DNA of 64,000 nt from Bacteroidaceae bacterium (GTDB lineage: Bacteria; Bacteroidota; Bacteroidia; Bacteroidales; Bacteroidaceae). The DNA lies in assembly GCA_017534535.1 (NCBI GenBank), contig JAFXVZ010000001.1, forward strand, positions 26,206-90,205, read 5' to 3'. Positions 41,024 through 51,088 of this stretch are shown piece by piece. A program made the translations under genes and the position numbers. Under the pieces are notes generated by a model. It was not told the DNA's origin, searched no databases, and saw nothing but the letters and a program-made list of their open reading frames with translations. Position 1 is the stretch's first letter. Each line of letters opens with the position of its first letter.

Positions 41024-43102
41024 ATGAAGAAGCATTTTTTCAAAAGTTTGTTCCTGGGAGCCTTTGCTCTCGTGGGCATGATTGGGATCTCTTCTTGCTC
41101 TGACAAGGACGATCCAGGAAGTTCAAATCCTCAATTCAACAAGGAGACTAAAGAAGTAGCTACTTCTTTCGTATTTAACGTAAGTGCAGGCAAGAAGACG
41201 GCTGATACCCGTCAGACTGATGTTATCGCTCAGAATCAAACCACTCCAGTTTTCCGTGGTCTGAATAAAGCCATCATGTTGACCTATGCCACTGGAAAAA
41301 GCGTGGTAAGTTCAACTGAGGCTGCTGCTGCTGCAACCAAGCGCATTGACTATGCAACCCTGTTGGCTCCATCTGAAATCAATGGTAACACCACTTCACA
41401 CAAGATTTTAGACTTGGCTTTGCCTGTTGGCACTGATGCCATGCTGTTCTACGGTGTTGCTCCTGCAACAGGAACCGATGCACAAAATGGAAAGATTACT
41501 CCTACTACTACAGGTGACGTTGCTAATTCTTTCTCTTTTGCATTAACTGATATCGTTTCAGGTACTGCCTTAACCAACGCAACCAATGTAGGTGCAGCTT
41601 TGGCAGCAGTTATGACAGAAGTTATCAATGCTACTGATGGAGCAGCAACTCCTACATTATGGTCTGCGATTGCTGCAGAATACAAAAAAGAAACAGATGG
41701 TAACCCTACTACCAATCCTGCACATACATTATCTGAGTTGGAGAGAATGCTTGGTAAGTCTTTCATTGAGCTGACTACTATTCAGGATATTGCTGCATAC
41801 ACAGGTATTGTAGATGGAACAGTTACTCCACCAACTACTAGACCTGTTGCGGCATCAACAGAATTACGTGCAGGTTCAACTGAGGCTATCGTGGGCATGT
41901 TCAATGATTTTTATAAGGTATATAAGCCTTATTTGGATAATAAACCAGGTACACCGTCTGCTACTGACGCCGTAGCATATGCTATTGCTGATAATGTTAT
42001 TTCTATAATCGATACATATTTTACTCCTGACACCTCTACAGGTGCTACTGCTCGATATAATGCTGCAAATGTAACAGGAACACTACCTACTGGCTATGCA
42101 AGCATTTCATTAGCAAATTATCCAACATCATTCGGTTTGCCATTCGGTACAGCTCTAATGACCTGCACTTTAGCATCTGACGGTACTGCTACATTCTCAC
42201 CTTTGGCTACAGGTAACTCTATTACTACTGCTGGTGGTGCAGCAACCTTGTCAACCTATAAGTTCCCAGCTGAGTTGATGTACTACGCAAACAGTGGTTT
42301 GAGAACAGCTAATACGGAAAAAGTAGCTGCTGATTTCCCTGATGGTGTTACTAATTGGATTACTGATAATTCTTGGACAGGCGATTGGTCAAGTACTAAC
42401 TCAAAAGTTACTGCAAGTACACGCGCAGCTGCCCTGCAAGACAATGTAACTTATGGTACAGCTCTGCTGGAAACAAAAGTTGCTTTGGAATCGAGTACAA
42501 CCAATTTCTGGGATAACTCAGCAAATCTTACTGATGATACTGTTAATAAACCTGTTGATACTTCCAATCTTGAACTTGTTGGTGTACTCGTTGGTGGTCA
42601 GCCAGACGCAGCTGACTGGGAATTCCTGCCAACAAACGGCAATCGTAATGCTGTGATTTACGACCCTGTAATGAATGGTACAGCATGGACAAGTGCTTCA
42701 GCTCGTGGTGATTTCACTCTTCCAACAACTGCAGCGCCTACCTACACCATGGTGCTTGACAACTACAATACAGGTGGTACACAAGACGATGTGCTTGTAG
42801 CATTGGAGTTCAAGAATCACGGTCCAAGTTTCTATGGTCGTGACAACCTGGTTCGCGAAGATGGTACGTTCTATCTGGTAGGTAAGCTGGATTTAAGTAC
42901 AGTTACCACAACTACTACCTTAGACCATGTATTCATTAAAGATTATATGACTACAGCTACATTCACTTTGACAGGTACTTCTTTGCAGCAAGCATACGTG
43001 ACTGTACCTGACTTGCGTAGTGGTCAGTTGTCATTTGGTTTGTCAGTTGATATCGCTTGGCTGTCTGGCTTGAGCTTCACTGTTGACCTTGGCACTAACT
43101 AA
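41024..43102 (+). CDS. Probable major type V pilin (Mfa1/FimA-like lipoprotein)
   Basis: 692 residues. The lipoprotein signal peptide has GISSC lipobox. A Thr-Arg at 62-63 (ADTRQTD) is the likely Arg-protease site that frees the donor-strand groove during outer-membrane assembly. The body is Thr/Ala-rich and beta-structured. Near the C-terminus the phrases FPAELMYYANSGLRT, VGVLVGGQPDAADWEFLP and FYLVGKLDL match the 665-residue subunit at 44288, so the two are paralogues. A strong hairpin directly after this gene fits a highly expressed main subunit. Confidence 0.85.
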   Translation: MKKHFFKSLFLGAFALVGMIGISSCSDKDDPGSSNPQFNKETKEVATSFVFNVSAGKKTADTRQTDVIAQNQTTPVFRGLNKAIMLTYATGKSVVSSTEAAAAATKRIDYATLLAPSEINGNTTSHKILDLALPVGTDAMLFYGVAPATGTDAQNGKITPTTTGDVANSFSFALTDIVSGTALTNATNVGAALAAVMTEVINATDGAATPTLWSAIAAEYKKETDGNPTTNPAHTLSELERMLGKSFIELTTIQDIAAYTGIVDGTVTPPTTRPVAASTELRAGSTEAIVGMFNDFYKVYKPYLDNKPGTPSATDAVAYAIADNVISIIDTYFTPDTSTGATARYNAANVTGTLPTGYASISLANYPTSFGLPFGTALMTCTLASDGTATFSPLATGNSITTAGGAATLSTYKFPAELMYYANSGLRTANTEKVAADFPDGVTNWITDNSWTGDWSSTNSKVTASTRAAALQDNVTYGTALLETKVALESSTTNFWDNSANLTDDTVNKPVDTSNLELVGVLVGGQPDAADWEFLPTNGNRNAVIYDPVMNGTAWTSASARGDFTLPTTAAPTYTMVLDNYNTGGTQDDVLVALEFKNHGPSFYGRDNLVREDGTFYLVGKLDLSTVTTTTTLDHVFIKDYMTTATFTLTGTSLQQAYVTVPDLRSGQLSFGLSVDIAWLSGLSFTVDLGTN

Positions 43103-43116
43103 TTATATCTTTTCAT

Positions 43117-43150
43117 CCCTCACGAGGAAAGTTTTCATTCCTCGTGAGGG
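43117..43150 (+). terminator. Intra-operon hairpin after the major pilin gene
   Basis: CCCTCACGAGG (43117-43127) pairs perfectly with CCTCGTGAGGG (43140-43150), 12-nt loop, not followed by a T-run. Possibly a partial terminator or an mRNA-stabilising end that raises pilin over anchor levels. Confidence 0.7.
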
Positions 43151-43193
43151 AGAAAATATAAAAAGCTTGATTTAAACAATAACATTTAGCAGA

Positions 43194-44276
43194 ATGATAC
43201 CTTTTAGAAAGATAGGACTGTTTCTGGTTGCCATGCTGGCTTTTACGGCTTGTGGCCAGATTGACGACGACCTCTCTGACTGCGAAGTAACGCCAGGACC
43301 AGGCCCTGAGCCTGAGCTGGAAGCGGATTTCCAAATCAACGTATTCACCAATGTGAAAACGAATGAGGTGGAAGCCGAGCTGAGCACCGTCGATAAGGAG
43401 GTGGCAGATGCCATACGCGAGTACTTGAAGAACATATTCGCCGAGTATGCGCACGATATTGACCTGTCTTTCTACAACACGGAAGGTGACTCTTCCCGAC
43501 TCTATTACGAAAGCCATATCATGGATGCCGGAGAACACGTTTATAGGATGCACCTGCCAGTGCATGACTATATGCATGCTTCTTTGGCGAATATCCAGGA
43601 TAATCCGTTGGTAACGTCAGTAGGTGTTGAACGCAACCATACCTTGGCTCTGAATCAAGTAAAGAAAGACACCATTGACAGCCATAATACCGGTCTATTT
43701 ACTGGTCGTTTACCGATGCATGTGGTGGCTAACCAAAGCCAGACGTTCGATGTAAATCTTTATATGGCTAACTGTTCTTCGGCACTGGTGGTTGACTCTA
43801 CAGCCGTGAAGGTTACCAATATGCGTGCATTCGCCACGGGATTTGCTACCGATTTCCAGGTTGCCGACAGTGCGTTTGTCTATCCAGCCAAATCACCGAT
43901 GGTGAAGTCAGATTTGTTGAGTATTCCAAGTAATAATAAAGTTATTGCATTCTGCAATGTTAACTTCCCATCCAGAAACCCTTACAGTTGGCTACATGTG
44001 GGTGAAGCGTCAACACGCGATAACCTACTTGTTCAGGAAAACGATCCTTTTGAAGGCATCTCGATATGGAGATATGTGGTACTTGTAACACTCCCAGGTG
44101 GTAATGTTACCAGATCCGATATTTGGGTGAAAGATCCTTTGCTGGCTGGCGAATTGAAAATCATCAAGGGTTACTTGGATGGACAAGGTGGTGTACATAC
44201 CGATAGCGAAGCTGTTGTAGGTGTGAGCATTACAGTCGATTGGAAACCAGGAGCACAATTTAATCCTATATTTTAA
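43194..44276 (+). CDS. FimB/Mfa2-type pilus anchor lipoprotein
   Basis: 360 residues. Lipobox LAFTAC. A Pro-rich linker (CEVTPGPGPEPELE) follows, then a domain with FQINVFTN, a helical TVDKEVADAIREYLKNIFAEY segment and VYRMHLPVHDYMHASLANIQ, all typical of Mfa2/FimB. It lacks a Thr-Arg processing site near the N-terminus, as expected for the uncleaved cell-surface anchor at the pilus base. It ends KPGAQFNPIF. Its place directly after the major pilin gene matches known operons. Confidence 0.85.
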   Translation: MIPFRKIGLFLVAMLAFTACGQIDDDLSDCEVTPGPGPEPELEADFQINVFTNVKTNEVEAELSTVDKEVADAIREYLKNIFAEYAHDIDLSFYNTEGDSSRLYYESHIMDAGEHVYRMHLPVHDYMHASLANIQDNPLVTSVGVERNHTLALNQVKKDTIDSHNTGLFTGRLPMHVVANQSQTFDVNLYMANCSSALVVDSTAVKVTNMRAFATGFATDFQVADSAFVYPAKSPMVKSDLLSIPSNNKVIAFCNVNFPSRNPYSWLHVGEASTRDNLLVQENDPFEGISIWRYVVLVTLPGGNVTRSDIWVKDPLLAGELKIIKGYLDGQGGVHTDSEAVVGVSITVDWKPGAQFNPIF

Positions 44277-44287
44277 GAAACAACAAC

Positions 44288-46285
44288 GTGCGAACTAAAT
44301 ATACTGACATACTGCTTTTCACGCTGCTGGCATTTATGCTGGGGGCTTGCTCTTCTGATGACGATACTGTTATACAGAAAGTGGTTACTAATAGTACTAC
44401 AAAGTCTGGCATACCTGTAGGTATTTCGTTCGATCAATTGAGCGATGCAACTACTCGTATGTCAGCAACCAACACTCAAGTTAACCGCGATTTCCATGGT
44501 ATCTTTGATTTAACTTTCATTCCTTTTAATGCTTCAGGAGATGCCAACCCCATAGGTCCGAATGACGCAAGTTATGATAAGTTATGGACGACCGACGTGG
44601 GTTTTCTTTGGAATGGTCCAGATCATCATTATAGCAAAGATGTCGAAGGTGGTAAGCCAATTAATTATGACCATATAGTATTTGACAGATTAACATTCCC
44701 AGAAGGTACTTCATCATTCTTGGTTTATGGTCATGGTCCCAAAGAAAATGGCAATAGTTATTTTGAATACGGCTCTACTAAACTAGCAGTTGGTGAAAAT
44801 GAAGGATTCACAGATGCAAGTATTCAACCTAAAGATATCTCTTTCGAGCCAGAACCAATTCTCGCAAGCGATATGGTTTATACCGGAGCGACGACAATGA
44901 TCAGCTATTTGAATACCATATTAAACTCTAGTGTAGACTTTAACTCATTATATCGAAATCAAAACAATACTTTCAATGTAACAGGGACTTGGACATGGGC
45001 TGATGAAGAAAGAACTTTTAGTAATGGAAATAATAATGCAACATTACAGCAACCCAATGCACTTAAAACTGCGAGAACTAATTTTATCAACAATTTAAGT
45101 GGTGCTGCTTGTACACCTTCTAACATAAAAGTTGCTTTAGATGCTTTATTGTCCTCTATTAATGTGACATTTAATCGAAATAATGATGGTAATAATTATC
45201 GAATATATGAACAACTTCGCGACAAAATTAGGTCCAACATTAATCAAGATGATGTAACATACAATAACACAACAGCAGATGTCTCTAACGCCACATTTGC
45301 GGGTTTCCCAGGCAACGACTTACCCGATGGCATTTGTTACATCATGTATGCAAACGGAGCATTCACGTTGGTAAAATCCGATACCGAATTAGGTACTAAT
45401 ACGTTAAACTTCAAGATTGTAGATCCAAAGAAATTTGCATATCCTGCTCAACTTTGGTATTATGCAAATTCAACTATCAAGACCACAGATAAACCTATTA
45501 AGACAACAGCAGAGGGAAATGAAGTAGAAGATAATATTGCAGCCCTTTTCAACAAACAAATATGGGAACAGGATTCCAATGTTTCCGTTGAAAATAGTGT
45601 TCTTAATGGTTTTACAGGCCGTGTAATAATTCCAAGCGTTACTGCGGTTGCTTTGGTAGAGCCACTAAGATATGGAACCTCTTCATTGGAACTGAAGGTG
45701 CAGGCAACAAATGCGAGTTTGAATGACAACAGCAGTAGCACTGGTACTGCCATAACATTGGGCGACAACTTCCCACTTACAGGCGTATTTGTGGGTAGCC
45801 AGCATAAGCAGCTTTATGACTTTACACCGGCTACCATCACAAATCCATTAATCGGCTATGATAAGCAAGTGGTAACTGGAATCAAACTTACCACCACTGA
45901 GTCAGCAGCTAACTATACCTTGGTATTGCCATCGGCATCTTACGAAATTGTATATCTTGTGCTGGAGTTCGAGAACAACAGTGAAAACACCATCATAGGC
46001 GTGGGTAGTGATAACAAGAAAAGCCGCATACCTCCAGGAGCAAAATTCTACATGGTAGGTGCTCTTGATCCTGAAGCAGGTTCTGCTGCTAATGCTACTG
46101 CCATTGCGGCAGAAAGGAAAACGGTATTCTTGGCAGGACACAAAACTACGGTTTTATGTAAGGCAAATGACTTTAAAGGGGTATATCCAGTTGTACCTGA
46201 TTTGAACGATCCAAAACTCATTATCGGTTTGGAAATTACATCCGACTGGCATAGCGTGACACCTGGAAGCTCAATGTTGAAATAA
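44288..46285 (+). CDS. Second large pilin-like subunit (fimbrillin paralogue)
   Basis: 665 residues beginning at a GTG codon (44288), with AAGAAA a few bases before. The signal peptide has MLGAC lipobox. The processing site is Thr-Arg at 56-57 (DATTRMSATNT). C-terminal similarity to the 692-residue subunit includes PAQLWYYANSTIKT, LTGVFVGSQHKQLYDFTP and KFYMVGALDPEAG. The centre (~residues 200-350) is Asn-rich and lower in GC than the neighbours. It may be an alternative main subunit or an accessory one. Confidence 0.82.
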   Translation: MRTKYTDILLFTLLAFMLGACSSDDDTVIQKVVTNSTTKSGIPVGISFDQLSDATTRMSATNTQVNRDFHGIFDLTFIPFNASGDANPIGPNDASYDKLWTTDVGFLWNGPDHHYSKDVEGGKPINYDHIVFDRLTFPEGTSSFLVYGHGPKENGNSYFEYGSTKLAVGENEGFTDASIQPKDISFEPEPILASDMVYTGATTMISYLNTILNSSVDFNSLYRNQNNTFNVTGTWTWADEERTFSNGNNNATLQQPNALKTARTNFINNLSGAACTPSNIKVALDALLSSINVTFNRNNDGNNYRIYEQLRDKIRSNINQDDVTYNNTTADVSNATFAGFPGNDLPDGICYIMYANGAFTLVKSDTELGTNTLNFKIVDPKKFAYPAQLWYYANSTIKTTDKPIKTTAEGNEVEDNIAALFNKQIWEQDSNVSVENSVLNGFTGRVIIPSVTAVALVEPLRYGTSSLELKVQATNASLNDNSSSTGTAITLGDNFPLTGVFVGSQHKQLYDFTPATITNPLIGYDKQVVTGIKLTTTESAANYTLVLPSASYEIVYLVLEFENNSENTIIGVGSDNKKSRIPPGAKFYMVGALDPEAGSAANATAIAAERKTVFLAGHKTTVLCKANDFKGVYPVVPDLNDPKLIIGLEITSDWHSVTPGSSMLK

Positions 46286-46302
46286 ATAACTATAATAAAA
46301 AA

Positions 46303-48036
46303 ATGATGAAAACAAAAGCATACATATTTATGATGATATCACTGCTAGCAACCATGCTGGTAGGATGCTCTGGCGATGACGATATTTTACCAGACGATTC
46401 GCAGACCGTCATGAAACTGTATGTCTATATGCCAGGACAGATGGCTGGTACCAGAGCCTATACAGGTGACGTTGCAGCAGACAAGGACAATGAATCCATT
46501 ATCAAGTCATTAGAGGTATGGGTGTTCGACAGCGGTAATAGTCGTTTGCTTTTCCACGCGAAAGATGAGTCGGAGACTGGTATCAACTATTCATCTGGTG
46601 TACAGAGAGAATTCATTTTTACCAATAAAGATTATAAAGATAACGCTACCGAAGATGATGCAAAGCTGAAAGATATCAAAACAGATCATCCACTTGTGGA
46701 TGTCTATGTCTTGGTCAATGCTGCCAGCATCGGTCACTCTGAGATAGGAGAATCAACGACAAAAGATGTTCTTGATGCCCTTTCAATGGGAGACAGTGAA
46801 TTTGGTATCAATGGCTCAACTTTCGTTAGTTCTCCTACAACTGATGGATTGCCAATGTCAGGCGTATTGAAGAATTATACGATAGAAGAAGCAGGCGCCA
46901 ACATGTTCATGATTCAAACCATTCACATCAAACGATGTGTGTCTAAGTTGAGAGTGGTAGTATCTCGTTCTCCAGGAATGGAACATGCAGTGATTAACAG
47001 CGTGACACTTAAAGGTGGTTCTATACCAACCTCAGAATCTGTATTCAATGACAACGAAGGAGCCAATGCACAAGGTGAGTCAAGAGTGACGAAAACAGGT
47101 AACTCCTATTATAATAGTGATTTAACATTGGCGTCTCAGGTAGCAAATTCGGCTATAGCCCCTAATACAACTCCTTTAGCATTGGCATGGAATGTAACGA
47201 GCTACGATGATGCACAATCTTATGAGACTGCTGTCAACAACACCATTAGTGCAGGCAAAGCTACAGAATTGGCACGTGCTTATCTACATGAAAGTAGCAA
47301 ATTATTGACGGTTACTATAGAATACAAGTCCAAAGAGACTGATACGGCATGGAAGACTGCCACTGTTTCTATGGATCCAGAAGCTACCGCTGGAGAGTTT
47401 GCCCGCAACCATTCGTGGATAATTTATGCTTACTTCGTAGAAGGTGAATTGTATGTGAAACCTACTGTGATTCCTTGGATAGCAGGCATGGACCGTTTGA
47501 CTTATGTAACCAAAGGTTCTACCAAGATGGAATTTGAACCGAATACAGAGTACTTGAGATATGACCCTGTCAGCTTGAGTTCATGGTCTGACAGTTATGC
47601 TTGTGTTGCTTATGGATATACTGATTTTGGTATGCCTCTCTACTCTCCAAAAGTAATTCTTAAAACAGAACATGATTATGATCTGCAGTTGCAGCTGAAC
47701 AATATAGACTTTGAAATAGTAGTGTTTGATGTAGCTACTAATACTTACAGCCATAAAGGTGACCTATACACTATACCTGCTAATGATGGCAATCCGCAAA
47801 CAACCACTATTTGGGTTGTACCGACCAGCAATAACATGCCGAGTGACGTAAATGCCAGCCTTATGCTGACTCTCTTACGCCCGGAAGACCCTTATGCAGT
47901 ACCTTATAACCATGAGTTACCTGGTAACGAGTCGCATACAACAATTAAGTACCGATACATCAATGCCGACAGATATACTACGTTGATGAGCATGGATCCT
48001 ATTGAAGCAAATTATGAGAAGATGATTATACAATGA
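46303..48036 (+). CDS. Accessory type V pilus subunit (fimbrillin)
   Basis: 577 residues. Lipobox MLVGC. TVMKLYVYMPGQMAGTRAYTGD contains the Thr-Arg site (50-51). ESIIKSLEVWVFDSGNSRLL is the classic strand of Bacteroidetes pilin N-terminal domains. It ends with domain strands (YRYINADRYTTLMSMDPIEANYEKMIIQ). The stop overlaps the next start by 4 bp. Probably a stalk/tip-adjacent subunit comparable to Mfa3/FimC. Confidence 0.82.
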   Translation: MMKTKAYIFMMISLLATMLVGCSGDDDILPDDSQTVMKLYVYMPGQMAGTRAYTGDVAADKDNESIIKSLEVWVFDSGNSRLLFHAKDESETGINYSSGVQREFIFTNKDYKDNATEDDAKLKDIKTDHPLVDVYVLVNAASIGHSEIGESTTKDVLDALSMGDSEFGINGSTFVSSPTTDGLPMSGVLKNYTIEEAGANMFMIQTIHIKRCVSKLRVVVSRSPGMEHAVINSVTLKGGSIPTSESVFNDNEGANAQGESRVTKTGNSYYNSDLTLASQVANSAIAPNTTPLALAWNVTSYDDAQSYETAVNNTISAGKATELARAYLHESSKLLTVTIEYKSKETDTAWKTATVSMDPEATAGEFARNHSWIIYAYFVEGELYVKPTVIPWIAGMDRLTYVTKGSTKMEFEPNTEYLRYDPVSLSSWSDSYACVAYGYTDFGMPLYSPKVILKTEHDYDLQLQLNNIDFEIVVFDVATNTYSHKGDLYTIPANDGNPQTTTIWVVPTSNNMPSDVNASLMLTLLRPEDPYAVPYNHELPGNESHTTIKYRYINADRYTTLMSMDPIEANYEKMIIQ

Positions 48037-51000
48037 AAAAGTACGGAAAACATATAAACTGGATTTGGAGCATCACGCTGACACTGTTGCTTGCTTCTTG
48101 CTTAGGAAACGAAGAATGGCAGGATAATGTAAGTGGCAATCGGTATAATAACTATGGAGGTAAGAAGGATGCACTTACCATCGTGCCCAGCCTCTATCAA
48201 GGCAATGAGAGTCTATTGCAAGGTACCACCCGTGTTGAGGATACTGACATAAATATCAGTAAAGATGATCGCGTAGATGCACGTGATGTGCTTCGCGAAA
48301 ATTTCTTCGGAACCTTAGATGTGTTTGTAAAAGAAAGTACCGCAAGTGAAGATGACCCTTGGTTCCATGAATATCACCTGAAGGCTGGTGGTAGCAATAC
48401 TGTGGAAAACTTCAATTGGATTATTGATACCGAACGCTATGATAACAAGAGTCTGAAAGACCAAGCTGAGCAGCTGCTGCACAAGAACTGGGTTGACGCA
48501 GATTATGATCCAACTAAAAAATATGACATATATGTAACTGCCAACAACCCCCACACAGCCTCAGGCTCAGGCGTTAGCAATTTAACAGCATTGAAAGGAC
48601 TTACTACTTTTGAACACAACATTTATCGTTACTACAAGGAAACAGATGTTGAGCCTGGGAGGCGTGAGAGTTACATGAATACAGAGAAGAACTTCTTGAT
48701 GGATGGTAGCATCAAAGGATGGCAAATTGACGGCACCAAAGAAAAACAGGTGTTTGATGTAGATCTGAAACGTGCCACTTCAAAATTCCTGATTCGTATT
48801 AAGTTTAAGAAAGATGCGATGATTACCCTGACGGAAGATGATATACCTGCGGAAAGTTTGTACAATGCGGATACCAATCCTACTGGATATAAGGAAGGTG
48901 ATGAAGTTACCTTGTATGATTACTGGGATAAAGTACAAAAAAGAGTCACTGGTATTCCAGCATGGAAATATGTGAACTTCGGCTTCAAGTCCAGCGACAT
49001 TGCTGACGGTACCTACCAACTGGCAGGTGAGAATCTGGATGATATTTCTGATGGCATGAAGGCGGTACAAACTTGGGGCAGCAACTTTCAAGCTGAATAT
49101 GATGGAGAAGTTGTCACAGAGAACATGGACAACCACTTCATCATCACCACTTACAGCTATCCTATGGACTGGTCTGCAGAGAGAGACAAAGCTCCTTTTA
49201 TTTTGCTTAGTGTGGCTTTCACTAAAAAAACAAATACGAATGATTACAAGTTGAGCTATTATCGTATCCCTATTTGTGATGAAAAGACAATGAGTGCTAC
49301 AGATAGGAATAAAATCTACATCGTAGATGCAGAGATTGCTTCCTTAGGTTCTGAAAACTCACTGCTGGATATGGAAGACCAACAAATGATGGTTGAATAC
49401 CATGTGGTTGACTGGACAGCTACAAACACAGATCAGGAAACGACAACAGTGAAGGCAACAGATACAAAATATTTGTCTGTTATACCTACAGAATATACAC
49501 TAAAAGGTGATGGTGAACAGAGCGTTGATCTAAATTGGTACGCATCAGTATCTCCTGACGATAGTAGATATATGGATATGGATGTTAATGATGTGCAGGT
49601 TACTTATGTGAACTATCAAGGTACTACAGTAAATATTAAAGGTTCTGTAACCAAGAGTCCAACTACTCCGAACGGTAGAGAGGATGCTGTTACAATTACA
49701 AGTACAGCTCCAAATACCACTGCTCATGGGGAGACCGTAACTATACAGCTTTTGAAGGATAATATCATAAGGGTTACCTCAAAAGCTTTGGATAGCCGTG
49801 CCGTGAAAACAATCAGATTTAAGGTTAAGTTAGTAGGTACAAATTTGGAAAAAGAGGTAGTGATTCATCACTATCCTTTGGATAATATTCAACAAATCAC
49901 AGGAAAATGGTCATCTAGGATTGGTACTGTTACTACTACCAGAACAGGTGCATCAAATTGGGATAATCCATTGCCTAGTTGGGAATCTTATGAAACTGAA
50001 GAAGAAGAATATGCTACTTTAACGTTAGAACAATATAATTCATACTCTGGAAGTAAATCTTACACAGATGAAGATGTAACTCTTACTTCACAACAAAGAA
50101 ATACAATATTCGGTGCAAATACAGACGCAAACGCATATGGAACAGGATATACCTCTGCAACAAATGCCATCTATTATAATAATGATGGATACTATTATTG
50201 GGTAACAAGAACTGGTTGGGGTGGCCTTTGGGGTTATGAATATCAATATCATCGTAGACATTATTATTCAATTAGAACTCGTTATTACGAAACTCAAGTA
50301 ACAATTAATTCTAATTGGGTGGATTGGGATAGAGACAATGGACAGACGTATAATGCTGCCAATGCCAAATACAATTATGATGGTAGCAATTTTATTGCAA
50401 AAGTATATGACAACGGGTTAATTTATCCTATAAATGTTACCCGCAGTGGAAATAATAATAATAATTACAGATATGCTTATTCAAGAGGAACAAGTCAGAG
50501 CGGTAATACATATGGGGTTTATTCACCAAATGGTTATCAAGCACAATTGAATTCAAATTTCAATGGTTTGAACAATCCGAATATGTATGTGATTATGTTA
50601 ACATCAACCTCGGATATTTATGCAATAGGTAACCCTAAACTGGATAGCAACTACCAATCAAATGATAAAGTAGTTTCTCCAGCCTTTATGATTGCCTCAC
50701 AGCTGGGTGCAAATACACCTTTTAACAATGGCGTTAATGCAGCGAATTTCTGTGGCACCTATTTAGAAGTTGGGTCTGCAGACAATCCTATTGAAGAATT
50801 TAGAGGTAAAAGATTTACTGGATGGCGACTCCCTACCAGAGATGAAGTAGGATTCATAGCAAAGTATCAGAGTGATCCTAATGTGCAAGGTAAGATGATG
50901 CAAGCAGTTCTGACGGGAGATAATTACTGGACATTGGAAAATAAAGCCGTTGCAACAGGATATGGCCAAACAGCTGCAGATGCAAATATGTGGTATAAAG

Positions 51001-51086
51001 ATCCTAACAGGGATTCAAATGAAGGAAATGTACGTTGCATCCGAGATCTTACATTAGACGAAATAAAGAAACTGAATGGAGAATGA
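48033..51086 (+). CDS. Large tip-type pilus protein
   Basis: 1017 residues. The lipobox is LLASC and the Thr-Arg site is at 66-67 (GTTRVED). The N-terminal half has fimbrillin-like strands (FFGTLDVFVKE, SKFLIRIKFKK). Residues ~640-860 are Tyr/Asn-rich and low-complexity (YNNDGYYYW, a run of Asn, many Ser/Gly) with visibly lower GC. The last ~120 residues (FTGWRLPTRDEVGF...NYWTLENKAV...NEGNVRCIRDL) look like a C-type-lectin-related FISUMP/sulfatase-modifying-type fold. Size, position and lectin-like end suggest a tip adhesin. Confidence 0.8.
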   Translation: MKKYGKHINWIWSITLTLLLASCLGNEEWQDNVSGNRYNNYGGKKDALTIVPSLYQGNESLLQGTTRVEDTDINISKDDRVDARDVLRENFFGTLDVFVKESTASEDDPWFHEYHLKAGGSNTVENFNWIIDTERYDNKSLKDQAEQLLHKNWVDADYDPTKKYDIYVTANNPHTASGSGVSNLTALKGLTTFEHNIYRYYKETDVEPGRRESYMNTEKNFLMDGSIKGWQIDGTKEKQVFDVDLKRATSKFLIRIKFKKDAMITLTEDDIPAESLYNADTNPTGYKEGDEVTLYDYWDKVQKRVTGIPAWKYVNFGFKSSDIADGTYQLAGENLDDISDGMKAVQTWGSNFQAEYDGEVVTENMDNHFIITTYSYPMDWSAERDKAPFILLSVAFTKKTNTNDYKLSYYRIPICDEKTMSATDRNKIYIVDAEIASLGSENSLLDMEDQQMMVEYHVVDWTATNTDQETTTVKATDTKYLSVIPTEYTLKGDGEQSVDLNWYASVSPDDSRYMDMDVNDVQVTYVNYQGTTVNIKGSVTKSPTTPNGREDAVTITSTAPNTTAHGETVTIQLLKDNIIRVTSKALDSRAVKTIRFKVKLVGTNLEKEVVIHHYPLDNIQQITGKWSSRIGTVTTTRTGASNWDNPLPSWESYETEEEEYATLTLEQYNSYSGSKSYTDEDVTLTSQQRNTIFGANTDANAYGTGYTSATNAIYYNNDGYYYWVTRTGWGGLWGYEYQYHRRHYYSIRTRYYETQVTINSNWVDWDRDNGQTYNAANAKYNYDGSNFIAKVYDNGLIYPINVTRSGNNNNNYRYAYSRGTSQSGNTYGVYSPNGYQAQLNSNFNGLNNPNMYVIMLTSTSDIYAIGNPKLDSNYQSNDKVVSPAFMIASQLGANTPFNNGVNAANFCGTYLEVGSADNPIEEFRGKRFTGWRLPTRDEVGFIAKYQSDPNVQGKMMQAVLTGDNYWTLENKAVATGYGQTAADANMWYKDPNRDSNEGNVRCIRDLTLDEIKKLNGE

Positions 51087-51088
51087 CA

